From: Micromonospora fulviviridis
GTDB lineage: Bacteria > Actinomycetota > Actinomycetes > Mycobacteriales > Micromonosporaceae
Direction of reading: 5' to 3'
Length of the DNA stretch: 64,000 nt
Assembly (NCBI RefSeq): GCF_014648395.1
Contig: NZ_BMRA01000007.1
Coordinates: forward strand, 123,991 to 187,990
The notes beneath the pieces were generated by a model. That model was given only the letters and a program-made list of their open reading frames with translations, was not told the origin of the DNA and ran no database searches. Of this stretch, positions 33,066 through 40,786 are shown piece after piece; position 1 is the first letter of the stretch; every line of letters begins with the position of its first letter. Both the position numbers and the translations under genes were made by a program.

Positions 33066-33992
33066 GTGCTCGACCCACACGAGCTCTACGAACTCAGCGA
33101 CGATCTGCCCGACCTCGGCCAACCGGTGCTGATCCAGGCGCTCACCGGCTTCGTCGACGCCGGCAACGCCACCCGGCTGGCCCGGGAGCAGCTGCTCACC
33201 TCCCTGGAGGCGCGGCCGATCGCCCGCTTCGACGTCGACCAGCTCTTCGACTACCGCTCCCGCCGGCCGGTGATGACCTTCGTCGAGGACCACTGGGCCG
33301 ACTACGACGCCCCGGCGCTGGAACTGCACCTGCTCCACGACGACGACGAGACCCCGTTCCTGCTGCTCACCGGCCCCGAGCCGGACCTTCAGTGGGAACG
33401 CTTCGTGGCCGCGGTGGCCGCGCTCTCCGAGCGCCTCGACGTGCGGCTCACCGTCGGGCTCAACTCGATCCCGATGGCCGTCCCGCACACTCGGCCCAGC
33501 GGCGTCACCGCACACGCCACCCGGCACGAGCTGATCTCCGGATACGAGCCCTGGCTCCAGAAGGTCCAGGTGCCGGCCAGCGTCGGCCACCTGCTGGAGT
33601 ACCGCCTTGGCGAGCAGGGCCGCGACGCCCTCGGCTTCGCCGCGCACGTGCCGCACTACGTCGCCCAGACCGAGTACCCGGCCGCCGCCGACGCGCTGCT
33701 CTCCGCCGTGTCCCGCAGCACCGGGCTGCTGCTGCCGCGCGACGGCCTGGGCGCCGCCGCCGAGGTGGTGCGGGTGGAGATCGACCGCCAGGTCGCGCAG
33801 ACCGAGGAGGCGGCCACCCTGGTCCAGGCCCTGGAGGAGCAGTACGACGCGTTCGCCCGGGGCCGCGGGGAGAAGAACCTGCTCGCCCAGGAGACCGGTC
33901 CACTGCCCACCGCCGACGAACTCGGCGCCGAGCTGGAACGGTTCCTCGCCGAGCAGACCCGACCCGGAGACACCGACACCCCGCGGGGGTGA
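33066..33992 (+). CDS. PAC2-family protein (proteasome-assembly-chaperone fold)
   Basis: The 308-residue protein starts with LDPHELYELSDDLPDLGQPV, then LIQALTGFVDAGNATRLARE, the typical PAC2 opening with FxDAG. It continues with RFDVDQLFDYRSRRPVMTFV, LLLTGPEPDLQWERFVAAV and PVLIQALTGF-like strands, ending in an acidic helical tail. In actinobacteria such proteins lie outside proteasome operons and their role is unclear. GTG 33066 has GGAAGG 8-9 nt upstream; a longer frame to 32952 is less likely. The exonuclease III gene follows after 37 nt. Confidence 0.87.
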   Translation: MLDPHELYELSDDLPDLGQPVLIQALTGFVDAGNATRLAREQLLTSLEARPIARFDVDQLFDYRSRRPVMTFVEDHWADYDAPALELHLLHDDDETPFLLLTGPEPDLQWERFVAAVAALSERLDVRLTVGLNSIPMAVPHTRPSGVTAHATRHELISGYEPWLQKVQVPASVGHLLEYRLGEQGRDALGFAAHVPHYVAQTEYPAAADALLSAVSRSTGLLLPRDGLGAAAEVVRVEIDRQVAQTEEAATLVQALEEQYDAFARGRGEKNLLAQETGPLPTADELGAELERFLAEQTRPGDTDTPRG

Positions 33993-34017
33993 CCCGGCGG
34001 GCTGGCCGCCGATGCGG

Positions 34018-34023
34018 CAGGCT
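34018..34023 (+). promoter_or_regulatory. Leaderless -10-like element for xthA
   Basis: CAGGCT lies 6 nt before ATG 34030. It resembles the other -10-like boxes close to starts here, with C in place of the first T. Confidence 0.35.
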
Positions 34024-34029
34024 GGAGAC

Positions 34030-34827
34030 ATGCGCCTGGCGACCTGGAACGTCAACTCGGTGAAGGCCCGCCTCCCCCGGCTGCTCGACTGGCTGGCCAC
34101 CACGAAGCCCGACGTCGTCTGCCTGCAGGAGACCAAGTGCCCCGACGGGGCGTTCCCGGTCGCCGAGGTGGGCGAGCTGGGCTACGAGGCGGCCAGCCAC
34201 AGCGACGGCCGGTGGAACGGGGTCGCCATCCTGTCCCGGGTGGGGCTGGCCGACGTGGCGGTCGGCTTCCCCGGCGAACCGGGCTTCCCCGAGCCGGAGG
34301 CGCGGGCCATCTCGGCCACCTGTGCCGGCCTGCGGGTCTGGTCGGTGTACGTGCCGAACGGCCGCTCCCCCGACGACCCCCACTACGCGTACAAGCTGGC
34401 CTGGTTCGCGGCGCTGCGCGACGCCCTGGAGCCGGAGCTGGCGGGCGGGCTGCCGCTCGCGGTCTGCGGGGACTTCAACGTCGCCCCGACCGACGCCGAC
34501 GTCTGGGACCCGGCGCTCTTCGTCACCTCCACCCACGTCACCCCCGCCGAGCGCGCCGCCCTGGCCGCGCTGCGGGACCTCGGGCTCGACGACGTGGTGC
34601 CCACCCCCATGAAGGGCCCGCACCCCTACACCTACTGGGACTACCGGGCCGGCATGTTCCACCAGAACAAGGGCATGCGGATCGACCTGGTCTACGCCTC
34701 CGCGCCGTTCGCCCGCGCGGTCACCTCGGCGTACGTGGACCGGGAGGCGCGCAAGGGCAAGGGCCCCTCCGACCACGCCCCGATCGTGGTCGACGCCGAC
34801 CTGGTGCCGACCGTCGAGACGTTCTGA
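34030..34827 (+). CDS. xthA: Exodeoxyribonuclease III (AP endonuclease)
   Basis: The 265-residue enzyme has the ExoIII/EEP motifs: RLATWNVNSVKARLPRLLDW, VVCLQETKCPDGAFP (metal-binding Glu), WNGVAILSR, VYVPNGR, LAVCGDFNVAPTDADVWDP (catalytic Asp/Asn), and the closing GMRIDLVYASAPF with GPSDHAPIVVDADL (final Asp-His). It removes nucleotides from 3' ends and cuts at abasic sites in base-excision repair. Length and motif order are those of standard xthA. The start has CAGGCT 6 nt upstream and no ribosome site, so the transcript may be leaderless. Confidence 0.93.
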   Translation: MRLATWNVNSVKARLPRLLDWLATTKPDVVCLQETKCPDGAFPVAEVGELGYEAASHSDGRWNGVAILSRVGLADVAVGFPGEPGFPEPEARAISATCAGLRVWSVYVPNGRSPDDPHYAYKLAWFAALRDALEPELAGGLPLAVCGDFNVAPTDADVWDPALFVTSTHVTPAERAALAALRDLGLDDVVPTPMKGPHPYTYWDYRAGMFHQNKGMRIDLVYASAPFARAVTSAYVDREARKGKGPSDHAPIVVDADLVPTVETF

Positions 34828-34837
34828 CCCGGCTCGC

Positions 34838-34843
34838 TAGGGT
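34838..34843 (+). promoter_or_regulatory. Leaderless -10 element for mhuD
   Basis: TAGGGT sits 6 nt before ATG 34850, separating mhuD from the preceding xthA gene as its own transcription unit. Confidence 0.5.
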
Positions 34844-34849
34844 GGAGCC

Positions 34850-35170
34850 ATGGCAGTCGTGAAGATCAACGCGATCGACGTCCCGCCCGGCGCCGGCGAG
34901 GAGCTGGAGAAGCGGTTCGCGGCTCGGGCCGGCGCGGTGGAGAACTCCCCCGGCTTCCTCGGCTTCGAGCTGCTCCGCCCGGTCGCCGGGGAGAGCCGCT
35001 ACTTCGTCTACACCCGCTGGGAGACCGAAGAGGCGTACCAGGCATGGGCGCAGGGGCCGTCCCGGGCCGCGCACGCCGGCGGCGAGGGCGGCGAGCCGCG
35101 CAAGCCGGTCGCCACGGGCGCCACGCTGCTGGAGTTCGAGGTCGTCCAGCACGTCCCCGGCAAGGGCTGA
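34850..35170 (+). CDS. mhuD: Haem-degrading monooxygenase, MhuD type
   Basis: The 106-residue protein resembles Mycobacterium tuberculosis MhuD along its length: VVKINAIDVPPGAGEELEKR, ENSPGFLGFELLRPVAGE and ATGATLLEFEVVQHV. The three residues known to matter in MhuD fall at the same numbers: Asn7, Trp66 and the haem-ligand His75. It should open haem in the cytoplasm and release iron, yielding mycobilin-type products in the mycobacterial enzyme. TAGGGT 6 nt upstream suggests a leaderless mRNA. No iron box was seen beside it, unlike the siderophore genes from 43 kb. Confidence 0.9.
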   Translation: MAVVKINAIDVPPGAGEELEKRFAARAGAVENSPGFLGFELLRPVAGESRYFVYTRWETEEAYQAWAQGPSRAAHAGGEGGEPRKPVATGATLLEFEVVQHVPGKG

Positions 35171-35177
35171 CCGCCTC

Positions 35178-35381
35178 CTACTTCTGGAACATGGTCGAGG
35201 CGACCTCGGCCATGAGCTTGAGCGCCCAGTCGAGCTGCGGGCAGGTGTCCCGGTCGCGGCGCTCCAGGCAGCCGCCGGCCCGCCAGGGCTGGTCGAGCGC
35301 CCGGGTCCAGTGCGTGTCGATGATCCGCATCATCGCGAACAGCTCGTCGGCGGGCGTGATGTCGCCGTCATCCATCGGCAT
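35178..35381 (-). CDS. Small hypothetical protein (67 aa)
   Basis: The protein runs from MPMDDGDITPADELFAMMRI to a helical C-terminus (PQLDWALKLMAEVASTMFQK), with two Cys in GGCLERRDRDTCP. ATG 35381 has GGAAGG 8 nt upstream; the longer frame to 35510 would run into the hairpin and repeat array. I do not recognise the family. It diverges from the small GntR gene, and the 249 bp between them hold a long hairpin and an iteron-like repeat array. The pair may be a small self-regulating unit. Confidence 0.55.
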   Translation of the reverse strand: MPMDDGDITPADELFAMMRIIDTHWTRALDQPWRAGGCLERRDRDTCPQLDWALKLMAEVASTMFQK

Positions 35382-35408
35382 GGTCGACGCCTTCCGCGAG
35401 TGAGCGAG

Positions 35409-35461
35409 GGTCCCCGCCCCGGGCGGAGTCCGTTGGGCCGTGCGCCCGGGGCGAGGGGACC
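35409..35461. repeat. Long imperfect hairpin in the leader of the small ORF
   Basis: GGTCCCCGCCCCGGGCG (35409-35425) pairs with 35443-35461 through a 10-bp and a 7-bp stem interrupted by a 2-nt bulge, leaving a 17-nt loop. It lies 28 nt before the ATG at 35381 on the minus strand. Confidence 0.55.
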
Positions 35462-35500
35462 GGAAACCCCGGATTGCTGAAGTCCAGGAGCATCCGACCC

Positions 35501-35550
35501 ACTGTCTCACTGTATTTACTGTCTCACTGTAGTCAAGTTCTCACTGTCTC
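35501..35550. repeat. Iteron-like direct repeats, candidate GntR operator
   Basis: ACTGTCTCACTGT occurs at 35501-35513 and again at 35518-35530 (17-bp period). A third partial copy, ACTGTCTC, is at 35543-35550. The block is AT-richer than its surroundings and lies 80-130 bp before the GntR start. Confidence 0.7.
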
Positions 35551-35630
35551 GACTTCGCCGCGCTGTCGCCTTGTCCCGGTCAGGTGCGGGCTGGAAACAT
35601 GATCTCCGCTGAAGTCCAGGAGAGCCGATC

Positions 35631-35855
35631 ATGCCGACCAGACCACCGCACTACCGACGCGTCGCCGACGACATCGAGGCCAAGATCCGTGCTGGCGAAT
35701 ACGCGCCCGGGCAACAACTGCCGTCCGTGTCGGAGATCGGCGAGATCTACAACGTCGCCAGGTCGACGGCCTACCGCGCCGTGAAGGAACTGCACGCGCG
35801 CAATCTCATCTACGGACAGCAGGGCCAGGGCGTCTTCGTCACGGAATCGGAGTAG
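35631..35855 (+). CDS. Minimal GntR-type winged-helix regulator (74 aa)
   Basis: The whole protein is one winged-helix domain: RRVADDIEAKIRAGEYAPGQ, QLPSVSEIGEIYNVARSTAY (helix-turn-helix), then RAVKELHARNLIYGQQGQGV and the wing ending FVTESE. There is no ligand domain. Such short GntR proteins are frequent on actinomycete plasmids and integrative elements (KorSA-like roles), though chromosomal cases exist. ATG 35631 has AGGAGA upstream. A 15-nt segment (GCTGAAGTCCAGGAG) just before the gene is repeated at about 35476-35490, next to the repeat array. Confidence 0.87.
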   Translation: MPTRPPHYRRVADDIEAKIRAGEYAPGQQLPSVSEIGEIYNVARSTAYRAVKELHARNLIYGQQGQGVFVTESE

Positions 35856-35937
35856 CCCGCCGGCGCGAGAGTCGCGCCGCGACCGGGCCGGCGGACTGAT
35901 CCCGTCGTCGCAGGGACCGCCCTGGCTGCACCGCCCT

Positions 35938-35990
35938 CCGGATCTTGGACAGTTGCCGTTAGCTCTGAACGGTAACTGTCCAAGATCCGG
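35938..35990. repeat. Palindromic element between GntR and sortase genes (GATCTTG type)
   Basis: Arms of 23 bp (35938-35960 and 35968-35990) pair with one mismatch around a 7-nt loop. The ends carry the GATCTTG/CAAGATC core shared with the element at 54955-55025. Lying between converging genes it could also terminate transcription. Confidence 0.7.
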
Positions 35991-36049
35991 AGCAGCACGA
36001 GGATGCGGCGCAGGCCCGCCGAGAACCGAGCGCCGAGCGGACCGCAGCG

Positions 36050-36724
36050 TCAGGGGTTGCGGGTGTCGAGGAGTGAGGCGAAGGCGATCACGTTGTCCTG
36101 GTAGCCGGTGTGGCCGCCGACCCACTCACCGCCGCAGGTGATGAGCCGCAGCTCCGCCGGGCCGGAGTCGCCGTAGACCCGGTCGGCGGGGAGGTTGGCC
36201 TTGTCGAAGTACTCGACGGTGTCGACCTTGAAGGTGACCACGCTGCGGTCCTCCCGGGTCACCTCGATCCGGTCCCCGGGCTTCAGGTCGTGCAGCCGGT
36301 AGAAGACCGCCGGCCCGCTCTTGGTGTCCACGTGCCCGACGATGACCGCCCGGCCCGGCTCGCCGGGCACCGACCCGCGGTTGTACCAGCCGGTCTGGTG
36401 GTGCTGGGTCAGCGGCGGGACGTCGATCGAGCCGTCCCGCGCCTGGCCGACCGGGGTGACCGGGGCGGTGACCTTGATGGCCGGCACGGCGAGGCGGACC
36501 GGGAGGCTGGCCGGGTCCCGCGCCCGGGTCGGCTCGGCGCTGTGCCGGTTCGACCCGGTCGCCGCGTCGGCCCAGTCGAAGGGCCCGGCGGTCCGGCCCA
36601 GGCCGGCACCGGTGGCGAAGACCCCGACCAGCACCAGCAGCACGGCGAGCGGGGTCGACCACGGGCTGCGGGCGCGGGCCCGGGGCGCACGGGCGGTGGG
36701 CTGGGGGGTGGGGTTCGCGGCCAT
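36050..36724 (-). CDS. Class F-like sortase
   Basis: The 224-residue protein has a short cytoplasmic N-terminus, one membrane segment (STPLAVLLVLVGVFATGAGL) and an outside sortase domain: RLAVPAIKVTAPVTPVGQAR, GEPGRAVIVGHVDT (catalytic His), then LRLITCGGEW (catalytic Cys) and GYQDNVIAFASL. The position just before DNV, which I would check for the catalytic Arg, is Gln, so that residue remains unassigned. ATG 36724 is 8 nt after the stop of the secreted-protein gene, so the two form an operon. Class F enzymes attach surface proteins or act more loosely as transpeptidases. A candidate substrate with LPVTG lies at 40787-42427. Confidence 0.85.
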   Translation of the reverse strand: MAANPTPQPTARAPRARARSPWSTPLAVLLVLVGVFATGAGLGRTAGPFDWADAATGSNRHSAEPTRARDPASLPVRLAVPAIKVTAPVTPVGQARDGSIDVPPLTQHHQTGWYNRGSVPGEPGRAVIVGHVDTKSGPAVFYRLHDLKPGDRIEVTREDRSVVTFKVDTVEYFDKANLPADRVYGDSGPAELRLITCGGEWVGGHTGYQDNVIAFASLLDTRNP

Positions 36725-36732
36725 GGCGGGGC

Positions 36733-37338
36733 TCAGCGCCGGGCGGCGCCACGGAGGGTACGGGGCTGCCGGCGCGACGCGGCCACGCCGACCACCGCGC
36801 CGACCACGGTCAGGCCGAGCCCGACCGGCACCAGCAGGCCGCCGAGCCCACTGCCGCCGGCGGTGCCGCCGAAGCCGGTCGCCGGCCCGCGACTGGGCTG
36901 CACCCGCTTGACCACCTGGAGCATGGTGGACGCGGTCTGCCCGCCGGGGCACTCCAGCTTGACCCGGTAGTTGCCGGGGCGGGTGCGTTCGCGGACCATC
37001 GGTGAGGCGGTGAGCAGACCGCGCTGCGGCTGCACCTGGATCCGGCCGAACGCGTCGGAGACCACGGTCGCCGGCACGGAGTTGTCCCGGCAGCTCGCCC
37101 GGATGCCGACCAGGAAGCCGGGCTCGACGGTGCTCGGGGTGACCTCCACGAAGATCACGTCGGCGGGCGACGGCTGCGTCCCGGGCTGCCCGGGCGCCGG
37201 CTCGGCGGCGACCATCGAGGCGGCACCGGGTGCCAGCGCCGCACGCGGGCCGGCCTGGGCGGGCACCGCGCCGACCAGCGGGGCGGTGCACGCGGCGGCC
37301 GCGACCAGCAGCGCCGCACGTCCCGTGACTGACACCAT
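36733..37338 (-). CDS. Secreted protein with C-terminal membrane anchor, sortase partner
   Basis: The 201-residue protein has a signal peptide (GRAALLVAAAACTAPLVGAV, cut near AQA). An Ig-like domain follows (about 55-150, VIFVEVTPSTVEPGFLVGIR through PGNYRVKLECPGGQTASTML) with two Cys, then a Gly-rich stretch. A C-terminal helix (GLLVPVGLGLTVVGAVVGVA) ends in a basic tail. No LPxTG motif is visible. ATG 37338 has GGGAGG upstream. Its 8-nt distance to the sortase gene argues that they work together, perhaps as sortase and substrate or partner. Confidence 0.8.
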   Translation of the reverse strand: MVSVTGRAALLVAAAACTAPLVGAVPAQAGPRAALAPGAASMVAAEPAPGQPGTQPSPADVIFVEVTPSTVEPGFLVGIRASCRDNSVPATVVSDAFGRIQVQPQRGLLTASPMVRERTRPGNYRVKLECPGGQTASTMLQVVKRVQPSRGPATGFGGTAGGSGLGGLLVPVGLGLTVVGAVVGVAASRRQPRTLRGAARR

Positions 37339-37471
37339 GCCCCCTCCCGGCCCCGCGTCGGCGGTGACGGGCGGCGGGGCCACCCGTCCTGCCGTACTGG
37401 GATGAATCCTCTCACCCCGGGCCGCACATCACATCCGATCCGCTCCAGCGGTCGCGTACGCTCGGGTCGCT

Positions 37472-38176
37472 GTGACCTCCACCGACTTCAGCGCCGCGCC
37501 GCCGGCCCACGCCGCCCGTATCCGCACCTTCCACCCGCGTCGCGGGCGGATGAGCGACCGGCAGCGCGACGCGCTGGTCCGGCTCTGGCCCGCGTACGGC
37601 CTGGAGATCGACGACCTGGACGGGCCGTGCGATCCGGCGGCGCTGTTCGGACGGCGGGCGCCGCTGGTGCTGGAGATCGGCTCCGGCATGGGCGACGCCA
37701 CCGCGGCGATGGCGGCCGCCGACCCGGACCGACACTATCTGGCGGTTGAGGTGCACACGCCCGGAATTGCCAACCTGCTCGAACTGGTCGAACGGCACGG
37801 TCTGGGCAACGTACGGGTGGCCAAGGGCGACGCGCTGGACCTGGTCCGGGCCATGCCCGAGGGGTGCCTGGACGCGGTGCACGTCTTCTTCCCGGACCCG
37901 TGGCCGAAGGCCCGCCACCACAAGCGGCGGATCATCCAGCCGGCGCACGTGGCGCTGCTGCGTTCCCGGCTGGCCCCCGGCGGGACGCTGCACTGCGCCA
38001 CCGACTGGGCCGAGTACGCCGAGGCCATGCGGGAGACGCTGGCCGCCGACCCGGGGCTGGTCGACGTGCACGGCGGTTACGCACCCCGCCCGGCGCACCG
38101 GCCGGTGACCAAGTTCGAGCGCCGGGCGCTGACCGCCGGGCGGGAGATCTTCGACCTGATCCACCGGCGGGCCTGA
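37472..38176 (+). CDS. trmB: tRNA (guanine-N7-)-methyltransferase TrmB
   Basis: The 234-residue enzyme shows the TrmB pattern: IRTFHPRRGRMSDRQRDALV, PLVLEIGSGMGDATAAMAAA (SAM motif I), YLAVEVHTPGIANLL, then the diagnostic VHVFFPDPWPKARHHKRRII and PVTKFERRAL near the end. It makes m7G46 in tRNA. The GTG start at 37472 has TACGCT 9 nt upstream and no ribosome site. It diverges from the secreted-protein gene and is followed after 47 nt by the helicase gene. Confidence 0.93.
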   Translation: MTSTDFSAAPPAHAARIRTFHPRRGRMSDRQRDALVRLWPAYGLEIDDLDGPCDPAALFGRRAPLVLEIGSGMGDATAAMAAADPDRHYLAVEVHTPGIANLLELVERHGLGNVRVAKGDALDLVRAMPEGCLDAVHVFFPDPWPKARHHKRRIIQPAHVALLRSRLAPGGTLHCATDWAEYAEAMRETLAADPGLVDVHGGYAPRPAHRPVTKFERRALTAGREIFDLIHRRA

Positions 38177-38223
38177 ACCCGGTTGGCGCGGCGACCCATG
38201 ATCCAGGCACGATGGGAGCCGCC

Positions 38224-40728
38224 ATGACTCTCACCGCCGCGCTGCCGAAGAGCGCCGACCCCGACACCCTCTACGACGCGTTCGCCGGCTGGGCGTCCGA
38301 GCGCGGCCTCGACCTCTACCCCCACCAGGAGGAGGCGGTCATCGAGATCGTCTCCGGCGCGAACGTGATCATGAATACGCCGACCGGCTCGGGCAAGAGC
38401 CTGGTGGCGATCGCCGCGCACTTCGCGGCGCTGGCCGACGACCGGACCACCTTCTACACCGCGCCGATCAAGGCGCTGGTCTCGGAGAAGTTCTTCGCCC
38501 TCTGCGAGGTCTTCGGCGCGGAGAACGTCGGCATGCTCACCGGCGACGCCAGCGTCAACGCCGACGCCCCGATCATCTGCTGCACGGCGGAGATCCTGGC
38601 CAACCTGGCGCTGCGTGAGGGCGCCCGGGCCGACGTCGGCCAGGTGATCATGGATGAGTTCCACTTCTACGCCGAGCCGGACCGGGGCTGGGCCTGGCAG
38701 GTGCCGATCATCGAGCTGCCGCAGGCGCAGTTCGTCCTGATGTCCGCCACGCTCGGTGACACCACCCGCTTCGTCGACGACCTGACCCGGCGCACCGGGC
38801 GGCCGACCGCCGTCGTCCGCTCGGCCGAGCGGCCGGTCCCGCTCCTCTTCTCGTACGCGATGACGCCGCTGCACGAGACCCTGGAGGAGCTGCTGGCGAC
38901 CAAGCAGGCCCCGGTCTACGTCGTGCACTTCACCCAGGCCGCCGCGCTGGAGCGCGCCCAGGCGCTCATGAGCGTGAACGTCTGCACCCGCGCCGAGAAG
39001 GACATGATCGCCCAGGCGATCGGGAACTTCCGGTTCACCTCGGGCTTCGGCAAGACGCTGTCCCGGCTGGTCCGGCACGGCATCGGCGTGCACCACGCCG
39101 GCATGCTGCCCAAGTACCGCCGCCTCGTGGAGACCCTGGCCCAGGCCGGGCTGCTCAAGGTCATCTGCGGCACCGACACCCTCGGCGTCGGCATCAACGT
39201 GCCGATCCGCACCGTGCTCTTCACCGGCCTGTCGAAGTACGACGGCACCCGCACCCGGCTGCTCAAGGCCCGCGAGTTCCACCAGATCGCCGGCCGGGCC
39301 GGGCGGGCCGGCTTCGACACCCTCGGCCGGGTCGTGGTGCAGGCCCCCGAGCACGTCATCGAGAACGAGAAGGCCCTGGCCAAGGCGGGCGACGACCCGA
39401 AGAAGCGCCGCAAGGTGGTGAAGAAGAAGCCGCCGGAGGGTGCGATCGGCTGGGGCGAGCCGACCTTCCAGCGCCTCGTCGAGGCCGAGCCGGAGCCGCT
39501 GACCTCCAGCTTCCAGGTCAGCCACTCGATGCTGCTCAACGTCATCGGCCGCCCCGGCGACGCGTTCGCCTCGATGCGGCACCTGCTCACCGACAACCAC
39601 GAGGACCGGGCCGCCCAGCGCCGGCACATCCGCCGGGCCATCGCCATCTACCGGGCGCTGCGCGCCGGCGGCGTGGTCGAGGAGCTGCCCGAGCCGGACG
39701 AGCAGGGCCGCCGGGTGCGGCTCACCGTGGACCTCCAGCTCGACTTCGCGCTCAACCAGCCGCTCTCCCCGCTCGCCCTGGCCACCATCGAGCTGCTCGA
39801 CCGGGAGTCCCCGTCGTACGCGCTGGACGTGCTCAGCGTCATCGAGTCGATCCTGGACGACCCGCGCCAGGTGCTCTCCGCGCAGCAGTTCAAGGCCCGC
39901 GGCGAGGCGGTCGCCGCCATGAAGGCCGAGGGCATCGAGTACGAGGCCCGCCTGGAGCTCCTCGACGAGGTGACCTGGCCGAAGCCCCTCGCCGAACTGC
40001 TGGACTCGGCGTACGAGATGTACCGGCAGGGCCACCCCTGGGTCGCCGACCACCAGCTCTCCCCCAAGTCGGTGGTCCGGGACATGTACGAGCGGGCCAT
40101 GACGTTCCCCGAGTACGTCCAGTTCTACGGGCTGTCCCGCTCCGAGGGCCTGGTGCTGCGCTACCTCGCGGACGCGTACAAGACGCTGCGGCAGACCGTC
40201 CCCGAGGACGCGAAGACCGAGGAGCTGGTCGACCTCATCGAGTGGCTGGGCGAGCTGGTCCGCCAGGTCGACTCCAGCCTGATCGACGAGTGGGAGCGGC
40301 TGCGCAACCCGTCCGACGTCGCGGAGGTGGCCGCCTCGCTGGACGACCGGCCGCCGGCGGTCACCCGCAACGCCCGGGCGTTCCGGGTGCTGGTGCGCAA
40401 CGCGCTGTTCCGCCGGGTCGAGCTGGCCGCCCTGCGCCGCTGGGACCTGCTCGGGGAGCTGGACGCCGAGCAGGGCTGGCACGCGGACGCGTGGGCGGAC
40501 GCGCTGGAGCCGTACTTCGAGGCGTACGACTCGATCGGGGTGGGGCCGGACGCGCGCGGCCCGGCGCTGCTGATGATCGAGCAGGGCCGGGAGAAGTGGA
40601 CCGTACGCCAGATCCTGGACGACCCGGAGGGCGACCACGACTGGGGAATCAGCGCCGAGATCGACCTCGCCGCCTCCGACGAGGCGGGCGCCGCGGTGGT
40701 CCGGATCACCGACGTCGGACAGCTCTGA
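38224..40728 (+). CDS. DEAD/DEAH-box RNA helicase with DUF3516 C-terminal domain
   Basis: The 834-residue helicase has Walker A NTPTGSGKSLVAIAAHFAAL, TAPIKALVSEKFF (Ia), motif II as DEFHFYAEPDRGW, LMSATLGDTTRFVDDL (III), and the second RecA domain with HHAGMLPKYRRLVETLAQAG and HQIAGRAGRAGF (VI). The DEFH variant and the long C-terminal region (from about residue 440, with VSHSMLLNVIGRPGDAFASM) fit the actinobacterial Ski2-like helicases carrying DUF3516. Its RNA substrate is unknown. ATG 38224 was taken over the in-frame ATG 38212 because GGGAG precedes it. A strong terminator follows. Confidence 0.9.
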   Translation: MTLTAALPKSADPDTLYDAFAGWASERGLDLYPHQEEAVIEIVSGANVIMNTPTGSGKSLVAIAAHFAALADDRTTFYTAPIKALVSEKFFALCEVFGAENVGMLTGDASVNADAPIICCTAEILANLALREGARADVGQVIMDEFHFYAEPDRGWAWQVPIIELPQAQFVLMSATLGDTTRFVDDLTRRTGRPTAVVRSAERPVPLLFSYAMTPLHETLEELLATKQAPVYVVHFTQAAALERAQALMSVNVCTRAEKDMIAQAIGNFRFTSGFGKTLSRLVRHGIGVHHAGMLPKYRRLVETLAQAGLLKVICGTDTLGVGINVPIRTVLFTGLSKYDGTRTRLLKAREFHQIAGRAGRAGFDTLGRVVVQAPEHVIENEKALAKAGDDPKKRRKVVKKKPPEGAIGWGEPTFQRLVEAEPEPLTSSFQVSHSMLLNVIGRPGDAFASMRHLLTDNHEDRAAQRRHIRRAIAIYRALRAGGVVEELPEPDEQGRRVRLTVDLQLDFALNQPLSPLALATIELLDRESPSYALDVLSVIESILDDPRQVLSAQQFKARGEAVAAMKAEGIEYEARLELLDEVTWPKPLAELLDSAYEMYRQGHPWVADHQLSPKSVVRDMYERAMTFPEYVQFYGLSRSEGLVLRYLADAYKTLRQTVPEDAKTEELVDLIEWLGELVRQVDSSLIDEWERLRNPSDVAEVAASLDDRPPAVTRNARAFRVLVRNALFRRVELAALRRWDLLGELDAEQGWHADAWADALEPYFEAYDSIGVGPDARGPALLMIEQGREKWTVRQILDDPEGDHDWGISAEIDLAASDEAGAAVVRITDVGQL

Positions 40729-40736
40729 CCTCGCTC

Positions 40737-40779
40737 ACGCCGCGGGGGTGGACCGGAGACCGGCCCACCCCCGCGGCGT
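40737..40779. terminator. 15-bp hairpin between convergent genes
   Basis: ACGCCGCGGGGGTGG (40737-40751) pairs perfectly with 40765-40779 around a 13-nt loop. It lies between the helicase stop (40728) and the LPVTG-protein stop (40787). Confidence 0.75.
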
Positions 40780-40786
40780 CGGCGGA

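Noticed and set aside
35178..35990. An integrated conjugative element or prophage at the GntR locus
   Set aside because: No integrase, Rep, FtsK-like transfer gene or tRNA attachment site is present, so only a remnant or stand-alone unit can be proposed.
35931..35990. The 35938-35990 palindrome as only a terminator
   Set aside because: Its end sequence recurs at 54955-55025 in a non-terminal position, so it is listed as a repeat that may also terminate.
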